10,392 nucleotides of DNA from Ilumatobacteraceae bacterium (GCA_023254985.1 JALRJT010000069.1:1-10392); one strand, 5' to 3'. Counted from the first letter of the stretch, positions 1 to 7,385 are shown. Notes: generated by a model not told the origin, from the sequence alone. Numbers and translations: made by a program.

Positions 1-192
1 GAGCACGTCAACATCGTCGCGTGTAACACGTTCACGGGGGCTGATCGTGTCGCCAAGATGAGATTCGAATTCGAGTTTGCTGACCCGAGCCACTTGCAGT
101 CGGTACTTCGAACCATCAAGCGCATCGATTCGGTGTACGACGCATATCGAGTCATGGCTGGAGATCATCCAGCGTCTAATCTTCATACGTGA
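1..192 (+). CDS. rel: Rel (RelA/SpoT homologue) C-terminal ACT domain, 5' truncated
   Basis: This is the last 63 codons of a bifunctional (p)ppGpp synthetase/hydrolase, open from base 1 in frame 1 to TGA at 190-192. The start lies outside the window. The visible part is the regulatory C-terminal ACT (RRM) domain: it opens with EHVNIVACNTFTGADRVAKM, continues with a FEFEFADPSHL strand-helix and ends with IKRIDSVYDAYRV, all close to actinobacterial Rel C-termini as I know them. The hydrolase, synthetase and TGS domains are not in view. In Rel proteins the ACT domain takes part in ribosome/tRNA sensing and in intramolecular control of synthesis versus hydrolysis. A short non-conserved tail (AGDHPASNLHT) follows. 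Its stop overlaps the hisS start (GTGA), so the two genes may be translationally coupled. The family call is secure; hydrolase/synthetase competence cannot be judged from this fragment. Confidence 0.9.
   Translation, partial: EHVNIVACNTFTGADRVAKMRFEFEFADPSHLQSVLRTIKRIDSVYDAYRVMAGDHPASNLHT
157..173 (+). repeat. 6-bp perfect inverted repeat at the end of rel
   Basis: GCTGGA (157-162) and TCCAGC (168-173) form a perfect 6-bp stem around a 5-base loop, inside the last codons of rel and four bases before the -10-like TAATCT at 177-182. No T-run follows, so it is not an intrinsic terminator. It could be an operator or an RNA hairpin next to the putative hisS promoter, or chance within coding sequence. 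Confidence 0.3.
177..182 (+). promoter_or_regulatory. Putative -10 box for a leaderless hisS transcript
   Basis: TAATCT fits the TANNNT extended family of -10 boxes and ends 6 bases before the hisS GTG at 189. This places the expected transcription start on or next to the first base of the start codon. No Shine-Dalgarno sequence lies within 15 bases of the GTG; the nearest purine stretch (GGAG, 160-163) is too far away. I see no convincing -35 element, which is common in actinobacterial promoters. The alternative is that hisS is translated only by coupling to rel through the GTGA overlap. Confidence 0.45.
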
Positions 193-1451
193 CCGCCTTC
201 AGCACGAGCCCCGGAACGCGAGACATCCTCGCCCCGGACTCCGAGCGCTGGAGGGCCTTCCAGAACGTGTTTGCCGAGGTTGCCCTCGCGTCCGGATATC
301 GCTACATCATCCCGCCGATGTTCGAGGACCTCGGAGTGTTCCTCCGGCTTGGAGAAGCGACGGACGTTGTCACCAAGGAGATGTACGACTTCGAGGACAA
401 GGGTGGTCGACGCATCGCATTGCGACCGGAGCAGACGGCAAGCGTGTGCCGCGCGTTCGTCGAACATCGGCCAGTCACGCCATGGAAGGTGTGGTATGCG
501 GGTCCGAACTTCCGTTATGAAAAGCCACAACAGGGCCGCTATCGCCAGTTCGATCAAGTAGGAGTAGAGGTTCTGGGCGTCGATGATCCCCATCTCGATG
601 CTGAGGTGATCGCTCTCGCTGACGAGTTCTACCGTCGACTGGGCCTGCGGAAAGTGGAGTTGGCGATCAATTCACTCGGTGACGCGGGCGATCGTCAACG
701 GTATGCCGACGCACTGCAGGCGTATTTCACCGCGCACAAGGCGTCGCTCAGCGCAGAGTCACAGACGACGCTGGCGAAGAATCCGCTGCGCGTTCTCGAC
801 TCGAAGCGTAAAGAAGATCAAAGTGTCATCGCCGGTGCGCCGAAGATCGAAGAGTTCCTCAGTCCGGCTGCGAGTGAGCACTTCGCTGAGGTCAAGCGTT
901 CGTTGACGGGTCTCGGTGTTTCCTTCACCGTCAACGAGCGTCTCGTGCGTGGGCTCGACTATTACCGGCGCACGACTTTCGAGTTCGTCAGCACCGCGCT
1001 GACGGCAGCACACACCGCAATCGGTGGTGGCGGTCGATATGACGGTCTCGTGGAGGAACTTGGTGGACCGGCAACTCCCGGGATCGGATTCGCACTCGGG
1101 CTCGATCGCACGCTGCTTGCATGTGACGCCGAGGGTGTGTTTCCTGCGCCGAACGGGGATGTGTCGGTGTTCGTGGTCGACACCACCGGTGGTTCGCATG
1201 CCACGAGGTTGTGTCGGGTGTTGCGTGGCGCAGGAATCTCCGCCGATCGCGCCTTCGATGGTCGCTCGATGAAGGCGCAGATGAAGGCCGCGGACCGCAG
1301 TGGGGCGAAGATCGCGCTCATCGTTGGCACGAATGAGGTCGAATCTGGCTCTATCGTGATGCGGTCGCTGTCGAGCGGCGAGCAGACCACGATTGCCCAT
1401 GGCGACGCGGTTTCCGCCGTGACTCAGCTGCTCGCGAACCAAGGAAGTTGA
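189..1451 (+). CDS. hisS: Histidyl-tRNA synthetase
   Basis: HisRS, a cytoplasmic class II synthetase that activates histidine with ATP and loads it onto tRNA-His. At 420 residues it has the normal bacterial length. Motifs in order: a motif 1 region around residues 38-60; the histidine-binding LRPEQTA at 78-84; motif 2 with FRYEKPQQGRYRQF at 108-121 and Q123/E127; the HisA loop LVRGLDYY at 252-259, whose R254 corresponds to the catalytic Arg (R259 in E. coli); GGGGRYDGL at 279-287; and motif 3 GIGFALGLDR at 298-307. The anticodon-binding domain fills about residues 325-420. One oddity is Q82 where nearly all family members I recall have Gly (RPEGTA). The GTG start overlaps the rel stop by 4 bases and begins where family homology begins. 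aspS follows after 7 bases and looks co-transcribed. Confidence 0.96.
   Translation: MTAFSTSPGTRDILAPDSERWRAFQNVFAEVALASGYRYIIPPMFEDLGVFLRLGEATDVVTKEMYDFEDKGGRRIALRPEQTASVCRAFVEHRPVTPWKVWYAGPNFRYEKPQQGRYRQFDQVGVEVLGVDDPHLDAEVIALADEFYRRLGLRKVELAINSLGDAGDRQRYADALQAYFTAHKASLSAESQTTLAKNPLRVLDSKRKEDQSVIAGAPKIEEFLSPAASEHFAEVKRSLTGLGVSFTVNERLVRGLDYYRRTTFEFVSTALTAAHTAIGGGGRYDGLVEELGGPATPGIGFALGLDRTLLACDAEGVFPAPNGDVSVFVVDTTGGSHATRLCRVLRGAGISADRAFDGRSMKAQMKAADRSGAKIALIVGTNEVESGSIVMRSLSSGEQTTIAHGDAVSAVTQLLANQGS
1442..1447 (+). promoter_or_regulatory. Ribosome binding site for aspS
   Basis: AGGAAG lies in the last codons of hisS, 11 bases before the ATG at 1459. The spacing is on the long side, but it is the only Shine-Dalgarno-like match near either candidate aspS start, so it favours 1459 over the in-frame ATG at 1498. 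Confidence 0.5.
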
Positions 1452-1458
1452 CCTCACG

Positions 1459-3246
1459 ATGACCAGCAAGAAGCCTTCAACCGTCGAATCCACGACCATG
1501 CGCACGCACCGCTGTGGCGACCTTCGGGCATCACACGTGGGGGAGACCGTGACTTTGTGTGGTTGGGTGGCACGGCGTCGCGAGCACGGAGAGCATCTCG
1601 CATTCGTCGACCTGCGCGACTACACGGGAGTGGTGCAGTGCGTCGTGGACAACTCCGCCGACGTACGTAGCGAGTGGGTCGTGCAGATCACGGGGACCGT
1701 CCAGCGTCGTCCCGACGGCACCATCAACAAGAACCTCGCCACTGGCGAGGTGGAGCTGTCGAACTGCTCGGTCGTCGTGTTGAATGCAGCAGAGGCACCA
1801 CCGTTCCCAATCGACCAACGTGCCGACGAAGTCGATGAAAACGTGCGTCTCAAGTATCGCTATCTGGATATCCGCCGTGAGCGCATGCAGCGCAACTTGC
1901 GGATTCGCAGCAAGGTGAACTCCGCGATTCGCACCGCGATGGAGCGACAGCACTTCGTCGAAGTGGAGACTCCATTCCTGATGCCGAGCACGCCCGAGGG
2001 CGCGCGTGAGTTCCTCGTCCCGTCACGCAAGGAACCTGGTTCTTTCTACGCGCTTCCGCAGTCTCCGCAGTTGTGGAAGCAGTTGTTGATGGTCGCAGGA
2101 ATCGACCGCTACTACCAGATTGCTCGCTGTCTGCGCGACGAGGACCTCCGTGCGGATCGTCAATACGAATTCATGCAGCTCGATGCCGAGATGAGTTTCG
2201 TGACCAAAGACGACGTGTTGGCTGCGATCAGTGAGGCAGTCATGGACGCCGCTGAAGCGGTCTTGGGGGAGCGACCGGCTCCAATCGAGCGCATCACGTG
2301 GCACGACGCGATGAACCGTTTCGGTGTAGACAAACCCGATCTTCGTTTCGGAATGGAGCTCGTCGACGTAACGGCGGTGTTTTCGGCCACTGAGTTCAAG
2401 GCGTTCTCCTCGGCCGAGTGCATCAAGGCGATACGTGTCGAGGGTGTGAAGTATCCGGAGGCAGCCGCATCTGGTCGCAACAAGTTGGACGCATTGACCG
2501 ATCGCGCCAAGCAGCTCGGTGCCAAAGGACTCGTGTGGATGAAGGTCGGTGCGGACAAGGCGCTCGAGTCGCCGGTTGCCAAGTTCCTCTCCGATTCGGA
2601 ACGGTCAGCGCTTGTCGACGCGCTCGGCGCGGTCGAAGGGGATCTCTTGCTCCTCGTGGCAGACACGTGGTCAACGACGTGTGAGGTGCTCGGACAATTG
2701 CGCAACGACCTTGGTCGACCACCAGTGCACGAGGGCCCGTATCGCTACGTATGGGTGATTGACTTCCCGCTATTCGTCGGCATCAGTGCCACGACTGGCA
2801 AGCCACAGCCTGGGCACCACCCGTTCTGTCAACCTCACCCGGATGACATCGAACGCCTGGAGAGTGACCCGATGAGCGTTCGTGCTCAGGCGTACGACCT
2901 CGTATTAAATGGCTGGGAGCTTGGTTCGGGATCAATTCGAATCCATGACCCGGAGATGCAGCGACGCGTATTCCGCCAACTCGGAATCAGTGACGAAGAC
3001 GCAGACCGTCGTTTCGGATTCTTCCTCCAACCGTTCAAATTCGGTGCACCACCGCACGGTGGATTCGCCTTCGGTACGGACCGACTCGTCGCGATCCTCG
3101 CTGGCGAGGAAAACATTCGAGAGGTCATCGCATTCCCGAAGACGCAGTCGGGGAGTGACCCGATGACGAACGCTCCGACGCAGGTGAATCCCACCCAGTT
3201 GCAGGAACTCGGAATTCGCACGCTGCCACCGCCCGCGAAGAGCTGA
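1459..3246 (+). CDS. aspS: Aspartyl-tRNA synthetase, probably non-discriminating (Asp/Asn)
   Basis: AspRS of the bacterial type, 595 residues, class II. Domains: an N-terminal OB-fold anticodon-binding domain (about 14-115, CGWVARRREHG); motif 1 near 150-178; flipping-loop region with TPEGAREFLVPSR at 178-190; QSPQLWKQLLM at 201-211; motif 2 RCLRDEDLRADRQ at 223-235; the bacterial GAD insertion domain (about 300-430); and motif 3 with FGAPPHGGFAFGTDRL near the C-terminus. Residues H43 and G87 match His31 and the Gly of RPEG that mark non-discriminating AspRS in Pseudomonas aeruginosa; discriminating enzymes such as E. coli's carry Leu and Lys there. If so, it charges both tRNA-Asp and tRNA-Asn, the latter being amidated by GatCAB. 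The motif usually written RQPEFTQ reads RQYEFMQ here (235-240). The first ATG has the better ribosome site, but most family members start near ATG 1498 (MRTHRCG), so the first 13 residues are uncertain. Confidence 0.96.
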   Translation: MTSKKPSTVESTTMRTHRCGDLRASHVGETVTLCGWVARRREHGEHLAFVDLRDYTGVVQCVVDNSADVRSEWVVQITGTVQRRPDGTINKNLATGEVELSNCSVVVLNAAEAPPFPIDQRADEVDENVRLKYRYLDIRRERMQRNLRIRSKVNSAIRTAMERQHFVEVETPFLMPSTPEGAREFLVPSRKEPGSFYALPQSPQLWKQLLMVAGIDRYYQIARCLRDEDLRADRQYEFMQLDAEMSFVTKDDVLAAISEAVMDAAEAVLGERPAPIERITWHDAMNRFGVDKPDLRFGMELVDVTAVFSATEFKAFSSAECIKAIRVEGVKYPEAAASGRNKLDALTDRAKQLGAKGLVWMKVGADKALESPVAKFLSDSERSALVDALGAVEGDLLLLVADTWSTTCEVLGQLRNDLGRPPVHEGPYRYVWVIDFPLFVGISATTGKPQPGHHPFCQPHPDDIERLESDPMSVRAQAYDLVLNGWELGSGSIRIHDPEMQRRVFRQLGISDEDADRRFGFFLQPFKFGAPPHGGFAFGTDRLVAILAGEENIREVIAFPKTQSGSDPMTNAPTQVNPTQLQELGIRTLPPPAKS

Positions 3247-3256
3247 GTCTCTCGCG

Positions 3257-4513
3257 ATGGCGCGCGCAGACGATCTTTTCACCGCGGTAGCAGAAGAACG
3301 TCTTCGCGATCAGGCACCTCTCGCGGCTCGTCTTCGCCCGCGCACCCTTGATGAGATCGTCGGACAGGAGCATCTCGTCGCGCGCGGTGCGCCTCTGCGT
3401 TCGCTGATCGAGGCCGATCGGTTGTCATCGGTCATCTTCTGGGGTCCGCCTGGAACCGGTAAGACGACACTTGCTGAAGTGGTCGCGTTGTCGACATCAC
3501 GCGAGTTCGTGCGGTTGTCTGCCGTGACGTCCGGTGTGAAGGACGTGCGTCAAGCGATTGATGAGGCGAGTGAACGTCGGGCGATGCACGGTCGGGGAAC
3601 GATCGTCTTCGTGGATGAGATCCACCGATTCTCGACCTCGCAGCAGGATGCGTTATTGCCGAGCGTGGAGGGCGGCGTCATCACGCTGATCGGAGCCACC
3701 ACCGAAAACCCGTACTTCGAAGTGAACGCCCCTCTACGCAGTCGAAGCACGCTCTTTCGTCTCGAACCACTCTCGACGGAGGCGATCGCCAAACTGATTG
3801 GGCGCGGACTCGTTGCGGAGGGTGCCACCGCCACGCCAGAGGCGATGGAACTTCTCGTCTCGCGTGCAGGTGGCGACGGTCGCCAGAGCTTGACCGCCCT
3901 CGAAGTCGCATGTGCACTTGCTGGAGATGGGACCGTCGAAGTGCGCCACGTCGAGGCGGCACTCGGGGTGAGCGCGATGCGTTACGGGCGCGATGATCAC
4001 TACGACGTCGTCTCGGCATTCATCAAGAGCATTCGTGGAAGTGATCCGAGTGCGGCGGTGTTCTGGCTTGCCCGCATGCTGGAAGCAGGGGATGATCCGC
4101 GATTCATCGCGCGTCGGATGGTGATTGCCGCAAGCGAGGACATCGGAATTGCAGATTCACAGGCCCTCGTCGTTGCGGTCGCAGCGGCGCAGGCGGTCGA
4201 ACACGTTGGGTTGCCAGAGGCTCAGTTGAACTTGGCCCATGCGGCCGTCTATCTCGCGCGCGCCCCGAAGTCCCCGATTGTGTCGCGGGCGATCTGGACC
4301 GCGCGAAGCGACATCCGTCAGGGCGTCGATGTCGAGGTGCCAGCGCATCTGCGCGATGCGCATTATGCAGGGGCCAGCGAACTCGGGCACGGAACCGACT
4401 ACGTCTCTCCCCACGACGATCCAAAGGTGGAACAGGACTACCTTCCTGCGCACACTGAAGGTCGACCTCGTCGCCAAGATCCGTACGTGTCGGACGACGA
4501 TGGGGTGGTGTGA
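3257..4513 (+). CDS. rarA: Replication-associated recombination protein A (RarA/MgsA), AAA+ ATPase
   Basis: RarA (MgsA, YcaJ) is a clamp-loader-like AAA+ ATPase that acts on stalled replication forks and DNA gaps, related to eukaryotic WRNIP1/Mgs1. The protein has 418 residues (about 447 in E. coli). It starts with the family's DLF motif (residues 6-8), then APLAARLRPRTLDEIVGQEHL. Walker A is GPPGTGKTT at 63-71, Walker B IVFVDEIH at 116-123, sensor 1 GATTEN at 146-151, and candidate arginine fingers are R161/R163 in LRSRS. Residues from about 240 to 400 are the tetramerisation and C-terminal MgsA domains (ASEDIGIAD, ARAPKS, YVSPHD, QDYLP). The extreme C-terminus is short and acidic and lacks the FY.P ending common in the family. 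It follows aspS after 10 bases with no clear Shine-Dalgarno sequence, so it is probably translated by read-on from aspS. Confidence 0.93.
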   Translation: MARADDLFTAVAEERLRDQAPLAARLRPRTLDEIVGQEHLVARGAPLRSLIEADRLSSVIFWGPPGTGKTTLAEVVALSTSREFVRLSAVTSGVKDVRQAIDEASERRAMHGRGTIVFVDEIHRFSTSQQDALLPSVEGGVITLIGATTENPYFEVNAPLRSRSTLFRLEPLSTEAIAKLIGRGLVAEGATATPEAMELLVSRAGGDGRQSLTALEVACALAGDGTVEVRHVEAALGVSAMRYGRDDHYDVVSAFIKSIRGSDPSAAVFWLARMLEAGDDPRFIARRMVIAASEDIGIADSQALVVAVAAAQAVEHVGLPEAQLNLAHAAVYLARAPKSPIVSRAIWTARSDIRQGVDVEVPAHLRDAHYAGASELGHGTDYVSPHDDPKVEQDYLPAHTEGRPRRQDPYVSDDDGVV

Positions 4514-4518
4514 TCGAC

Positions 4519-4523
4519 GGAGG
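4519..4523 (+). promoter_or_regulatory. Strong ribosome binding site for the small membrane protein
   Basis: GGAGG is separated by 7 bases from the ATG at 4531. It is the best Shine-Dalgarno match in the window, and strong evidence that the short reading frame after it is really translated. Confidence 0.75.
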
Positions 4524-4530
4524 TTGAGCG

Positions 4531-4749
4531 ATGTTCAAGCGACTGTTTTGGTTCGTGATGGGTGTGCTCGCGGGCGTGTTCGGGCTTCGCTACGCCAAGA
4601 ACAAGGCAAAGGATGCCGCCGCGGACTTCAGCGTCGCTGATCTCGCGACTGATCTCTTCGGGTTGTTGGTGAAGTTGGTGAATTACGTCGTCGATCTCGT
4701 GCGCGAAGTGATGACCAAGACCGATCAGTCCGGCACGCCACGAAACTAG
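4531..4749 (+). CDS. Small membrane-associated protein of unknown function (72 aa)
   Basis: A 72-residue protein with an excellent ribosome site, filling the space between rarA and alaS with 17- and 10-base gaps. Residues about 3-20 (KRLFWFVMGVLAGVFGLR) form one hydrophobic segment ended by a basic patch (RYAKNKAKD), consistent with a membrane anchor or single helix with the basic side in the cytoplasm. Residues about 33-62 are an amphipathic, Leu/Val-rich predicted helix, followed by a polar tail. It resembles in size, MFRR-FWF-type N-terminus and position the small DUF6167-type proteins found beside alaS in other actinobacteria; that link is from memory and position, not from a search. No enzymatic motif is visible and no function can be given. 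Its TAG stop lies inside the putative alaS -10 box. Confidence 0.8.
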   Translation: MFKRLFWFVMGVLAGVFGLRYAKNKAKDAAADFSVADLATDLFGLLVKLVNYVVDLVREVMTKTDQSGTPRN

Positions 4750-4752
4750 ACT
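4747..4752 (+). promoter_or_regulatory. Putative -10 box for a leaderless alaS transcript
   Basis: TAGACT fits TANNNT and ends 7 bases before the alaS ATG at 4760; its first three bases are also the stop codon of the preceding small gene. No Shine-Dalgarno sequence is present before alaS. The box and its surroundings (TAGACTTT) are nearly the same as at aroC (TAGCCTTT), with identical spacing to the ATG. No recognisable -35 element was found about 17 bases upstream. Confidence 0.5.
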
Positions 4753-4759
4753 TTCCCAA

Positions 4760-7384
4760 ATGGCCGGGCGAGGGAAGATCACGAGCGCAAATCAGCTGCG
4801 CGAGGCGTTCCAGGGCTTCTTCGTCGATCGCGGACACACCCTCGTTCCATCGGCGAGCCTGATTCCACACGACCCCACGGTGCTGTTCACCGTGGCTGGC
4901 ATGGTGCCCTTCAAGCCGTATTTCGTCGGTGATGAAGTCGCACCCTACAAGCGTGCGGTCAGCGTGCAGAAGAGCGCGCGTGCTGGTGGCAAGCACAACG
5001 ATCTCGACGACGTCGGTCGCACCAAGCGACACCTCGTGTTCTTCGAAATGATGGGCAACTTCAGTTTCGGTGACTACTTCAAGGCCGATGCGATTCCGTG
5101 GTCATGGGAATTGGTCACCGAGGTCTTCGGTTTTGACGGAGATCGCCTGTGGATCACCGTCCATGACAGTGACGATGAGGCCGAGGCAATCTGGCACGAG
5201 CAGGTTGGTGTGCCGATTGATCGCATTCAGCGACTCGGAGACAAGGACAACTTCTGGCAGATGGGCGAGACCGGTCCATGCGGACCGTGCTCGGAGATCC
5301 ATATTGACCGTGGGCCGGCGTTCGGTCCCGACGGTGGTCCATTGCATGACCCGCACGGAGACCGCTTCCTCGAGTTCTGGAATCTCGTATTCATGCAGTT
5401 CAACCAGGACAAGGACGGTTCGCGTACGCCGCTGCCGAAGCCCTCGATCGACACGGGTGCAGGTCTCGAGCGCATCCTTGCATTGATGCAAGGAACCGAC
5501 TCGGTGTGGGAGACCGATGTGCTGTTCCCGCTCATTGAGCAGGGTCAATCACTGACGTCCAAGAAGTATCTTGCTGGCAACTACGAGGATCGTGACAGTT
5601 TCAGTCTTCGCGTGCTTGCTGAACATGCCCGTTCGGCGACCATGCTGGTAAACGACGGGGTCTTCCCGTCGAACGAGAACCGTGGTTACGTGCTTCGACG
5701 CATCATTCGCCGCGCCGTGCGACACGCCTACCTGCTCGGCACGGAAAAGCTCGTCATGCCGTCGCTGTCTTCGACGGCGATCGAGATTATGCAGGCCGCG
5801 TATCCAGACTTGAAGACCAATCGTGACTTCATCCTTGGTGTGCTCACGAAGGAAGAGGAACGATTCCGTCAAACGCTGAAGACGGGGGTGTCGATTCTCG
5901 AAGACGAACTCGGATCAGGAACCAGGACGTTGTCGGGAAGCTCGGCATTCTTGTTGCACGACACCTACGGGTTCCCCCTCGAGTTGACCCAGGAGATTAC
6001 ACAGGAACGCGGCGTCGAAGTCGATGTCGAGGGCTTCGAACGAGAGATGAAGTCTCAGCGCGAACGCGCCAAGGCCGCCCGCAAGGGTGTGCAAAACGAC
6101 GAGGAAGCAACCGCAGTGTTCCGTGATGTCGTCGAACGGCACGGAATCACCAACTTCGTGGGCTACGACGACGATTCATCCGAGGCGATCATCCTGGAGA
6201 TCGTTGAAGTTGCAGGAAATGATGAGTTGCTCGACGTCGTCCTCGACACGACACCGTTCTACGCAGAAAGTGGTGGTCAGGTCGGAGATACCGGCACGAT
6301 CACGACGGAGACAGGTTCACTCGTCGTCCTCGACACCACCTTTGCTCTGCCAGGGCTGCGACGCCATCGTTGTCGCGTGGAGTCCGGAACGGTGATGCCT
6401 GGTCAGCGGGCGCGTGCAGAGATCGATGTCTCCGCTCGCAATGCCACGCGGCGAAATCACACCGCCACACACGTCTTGCATTGGGCGTTGCGACAGGTAC
6501 TGGGTGAGCACGTGAAGCAGGCAGGGTCACTCGTTTCTCCGGAACGTTTGCGTTTCGACTTCAGTCACTATGCGCCGGTGTCTGCAGACGAGATCGAACG
6601 AATCGAGCGTCTCGCCAACGGTCAGGTGCTCGACAACTCGGCCACCCAGGCATACGAAACGTCGAAGGACGAAGCGACCGCAGACGGAGCCATTGCGTTC
6701 TTCGGCGACAAGTACGGAGACCGCGTTCGAGTGCTACGTGCCGGTGCATCTTTCGAGTTGTGCGGCGGTACCCACGTGCGTGCGACTGGCGACATCGGAA
6801 CGATCAAGATCGTCTCCGAGTCTTCGATCGGGTCGAATTTGCGTCGCATCGAAGCGGTCACGGGGACGAACACCCTCGACTATCTCGTCGAGTCGTCGCG
6901 CACGCTCGCGGACGTCGCGGGGTTGGTCGGCTCACCAGTGGATGGTCTTGCAACTGCCGTGCAGCGAAAGTTGGATGAGATCAAGTCATTGCAAGACGAG
7001 GTCAAGGCGCTGAAGTCCGCTCAGGCGCGTTCTCGTGCCGGAGAGGTGGCTGCGCGGAATTCAGGCGGCGTGGTCGTCGAACGTATCGATGGAATGGCTC
7101 CCGGGGATCTGCGCGAGCTCGCACTTGCTGTGCGGGAAAATGCGCAGGTGTCGGTCGTCGTCCTCGGCGGAGTCACGGATTCTGGCGGTGTCGCACTCGT
7201 TGCGGCAACCACTCCAAAGGTTGAAGTCGGTGCAGGGGAGCTGATCAAGGACGCGGCGAAACTCGTCGGCGGTGGCGGCGGCGGTAAGGGTGACGTGGCG
7301 ACGGCCGGAGGAAAGAAGCCGGAGATGTTGGACGAGGCGCTCGACCTCGTTCGGAAGCGGGTCGGGTCGGTTGTTGGCGCCTGA
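4760..7384 (+). CDS. alaS: Alanyl-tRNA synthetase
   Basis: AlaRS, class II, 874 residues, full bacterial length. It charges tRNA-Ala and clears mischarged Ser/Gly. Order of domains: catalytic core 8-240 with FTVAGMVPFKPYF (43-55), ARAGGKHNDL (73-82), GNFSFGDYFK (99-108), ETGPCGPCSEI (170-180) and motif 3 DTGAGLERIL (231-240); tRNA-recognition domain to about 460; editing domain about 480-710 with the zinc-binding pairs H567/H571 (HTATH) and C668/H672 (CGGTH); a coiled-coil stretch about 735-760; and the C-Ala (DHHA1) domain ending in a Gly-rich loop (837-844) and GDVATAGG. All editing ligands are intact. The core reads QKSARAGG where QKCVRAGG is usual; the Cys is not catalytic, so activity is expected. 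The ATG start has no Shine-Dalgarno sequence but homology begins within 10 residues of it. ruvX follows after one base. Confidence 0.97.
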   Translation: MAGRGKITSANQLREAFQGFFVDRGHTLVPSASLIPHDPTVLFTVAGMVPFKPYFVGDEVAPYKRAVSVQKSARAGGKHNDLDDVGRTKRHLVFFEMMGNFSFGDYFKADAIPWSWELVTEVFGFDGDRLWITVHDSDDEAEAIWHEQVGVPIDRIQRLGDKDNFWQMGETGPCGPCSEIHIDRGPAFGPDGGPLHDPHGDRFLEFWNLVFMQFNQDKDGSRTPLPKPSIDTGAGLERILALMQGTDSVWETDVLFPLIEQGQSLTSKKYLAGNYEDRDSFSLRVLAEHARSATMLVNDGVFPSNENRGYVLRRIIRRAVRHAYLLGTEKLVMPSLSSTAIEIMQAAYPDLKTNRDFILGVLTKEEERFRQTLKTGVSILEDELGSGTRTLSGSSAFLLHDTYGFPLELTQEITQERGVEVDVEGFEREMKSQRERAKAARKGVQNDEEATAVFRDVVERHGITNFVGYDDDSSEAIILEIVEVAGNDELLDVVLDTTPFYAESGGQVGDTGTITTETGSLVVLDTTFALPGLRRHRCRVESGTVMPGQRARAEIDVSARNATRRNHTATHVLHWALRQVLGEHVKQAGSLVSPERLRFDFSHYAPVSADEIERIERLANGQVLDNSATQAYETSKDEATADGAIAFFGDKYGDRVRVLRAGASFELCGGTHVRATGDIGTIKIVSESSIGSNLRRIEAVTGTNTLDYLVESSRTLADVAGLVGSPVDGLATAVQRKLDEIKSLQDEVKALKSAQARSRAGEVAARNSGGVVVERIDGMAPGDLRELALAVRENAQVSVVVLGGVTDSGGVALVAATTPKVEVGAGELIKDAAKLVGGGGGGKGDVATAGGKKPEMLDEALDLVRKRVGSVVGA

Positions 7385-7385
7385 C

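Noticed and set aside
759..1505. Long open frame on the - strand (248 codons) opposite hisS and the start of aspS
   Set aside because: It lies antisense to a clearly conserved gene, its protein has low-complexity Arg/Thr-rich composition without motifs, and such frames are common opposite high-GC genes.
7266..7285. GGC/GGT-rich run that might be a simple repeat or G-quadruplex
   Set aside because: It encodes the conserved Gly-rich loop of the AlaRS C-Ala domain, so protein constraint explains it.
7272..7385. Upstream extension of the ruvX frame
   Set aside because: It lies wholly inside alaS, is Arg/Trp-rich and has no similarity to RuvX; the family starts at the ATG at 7386.
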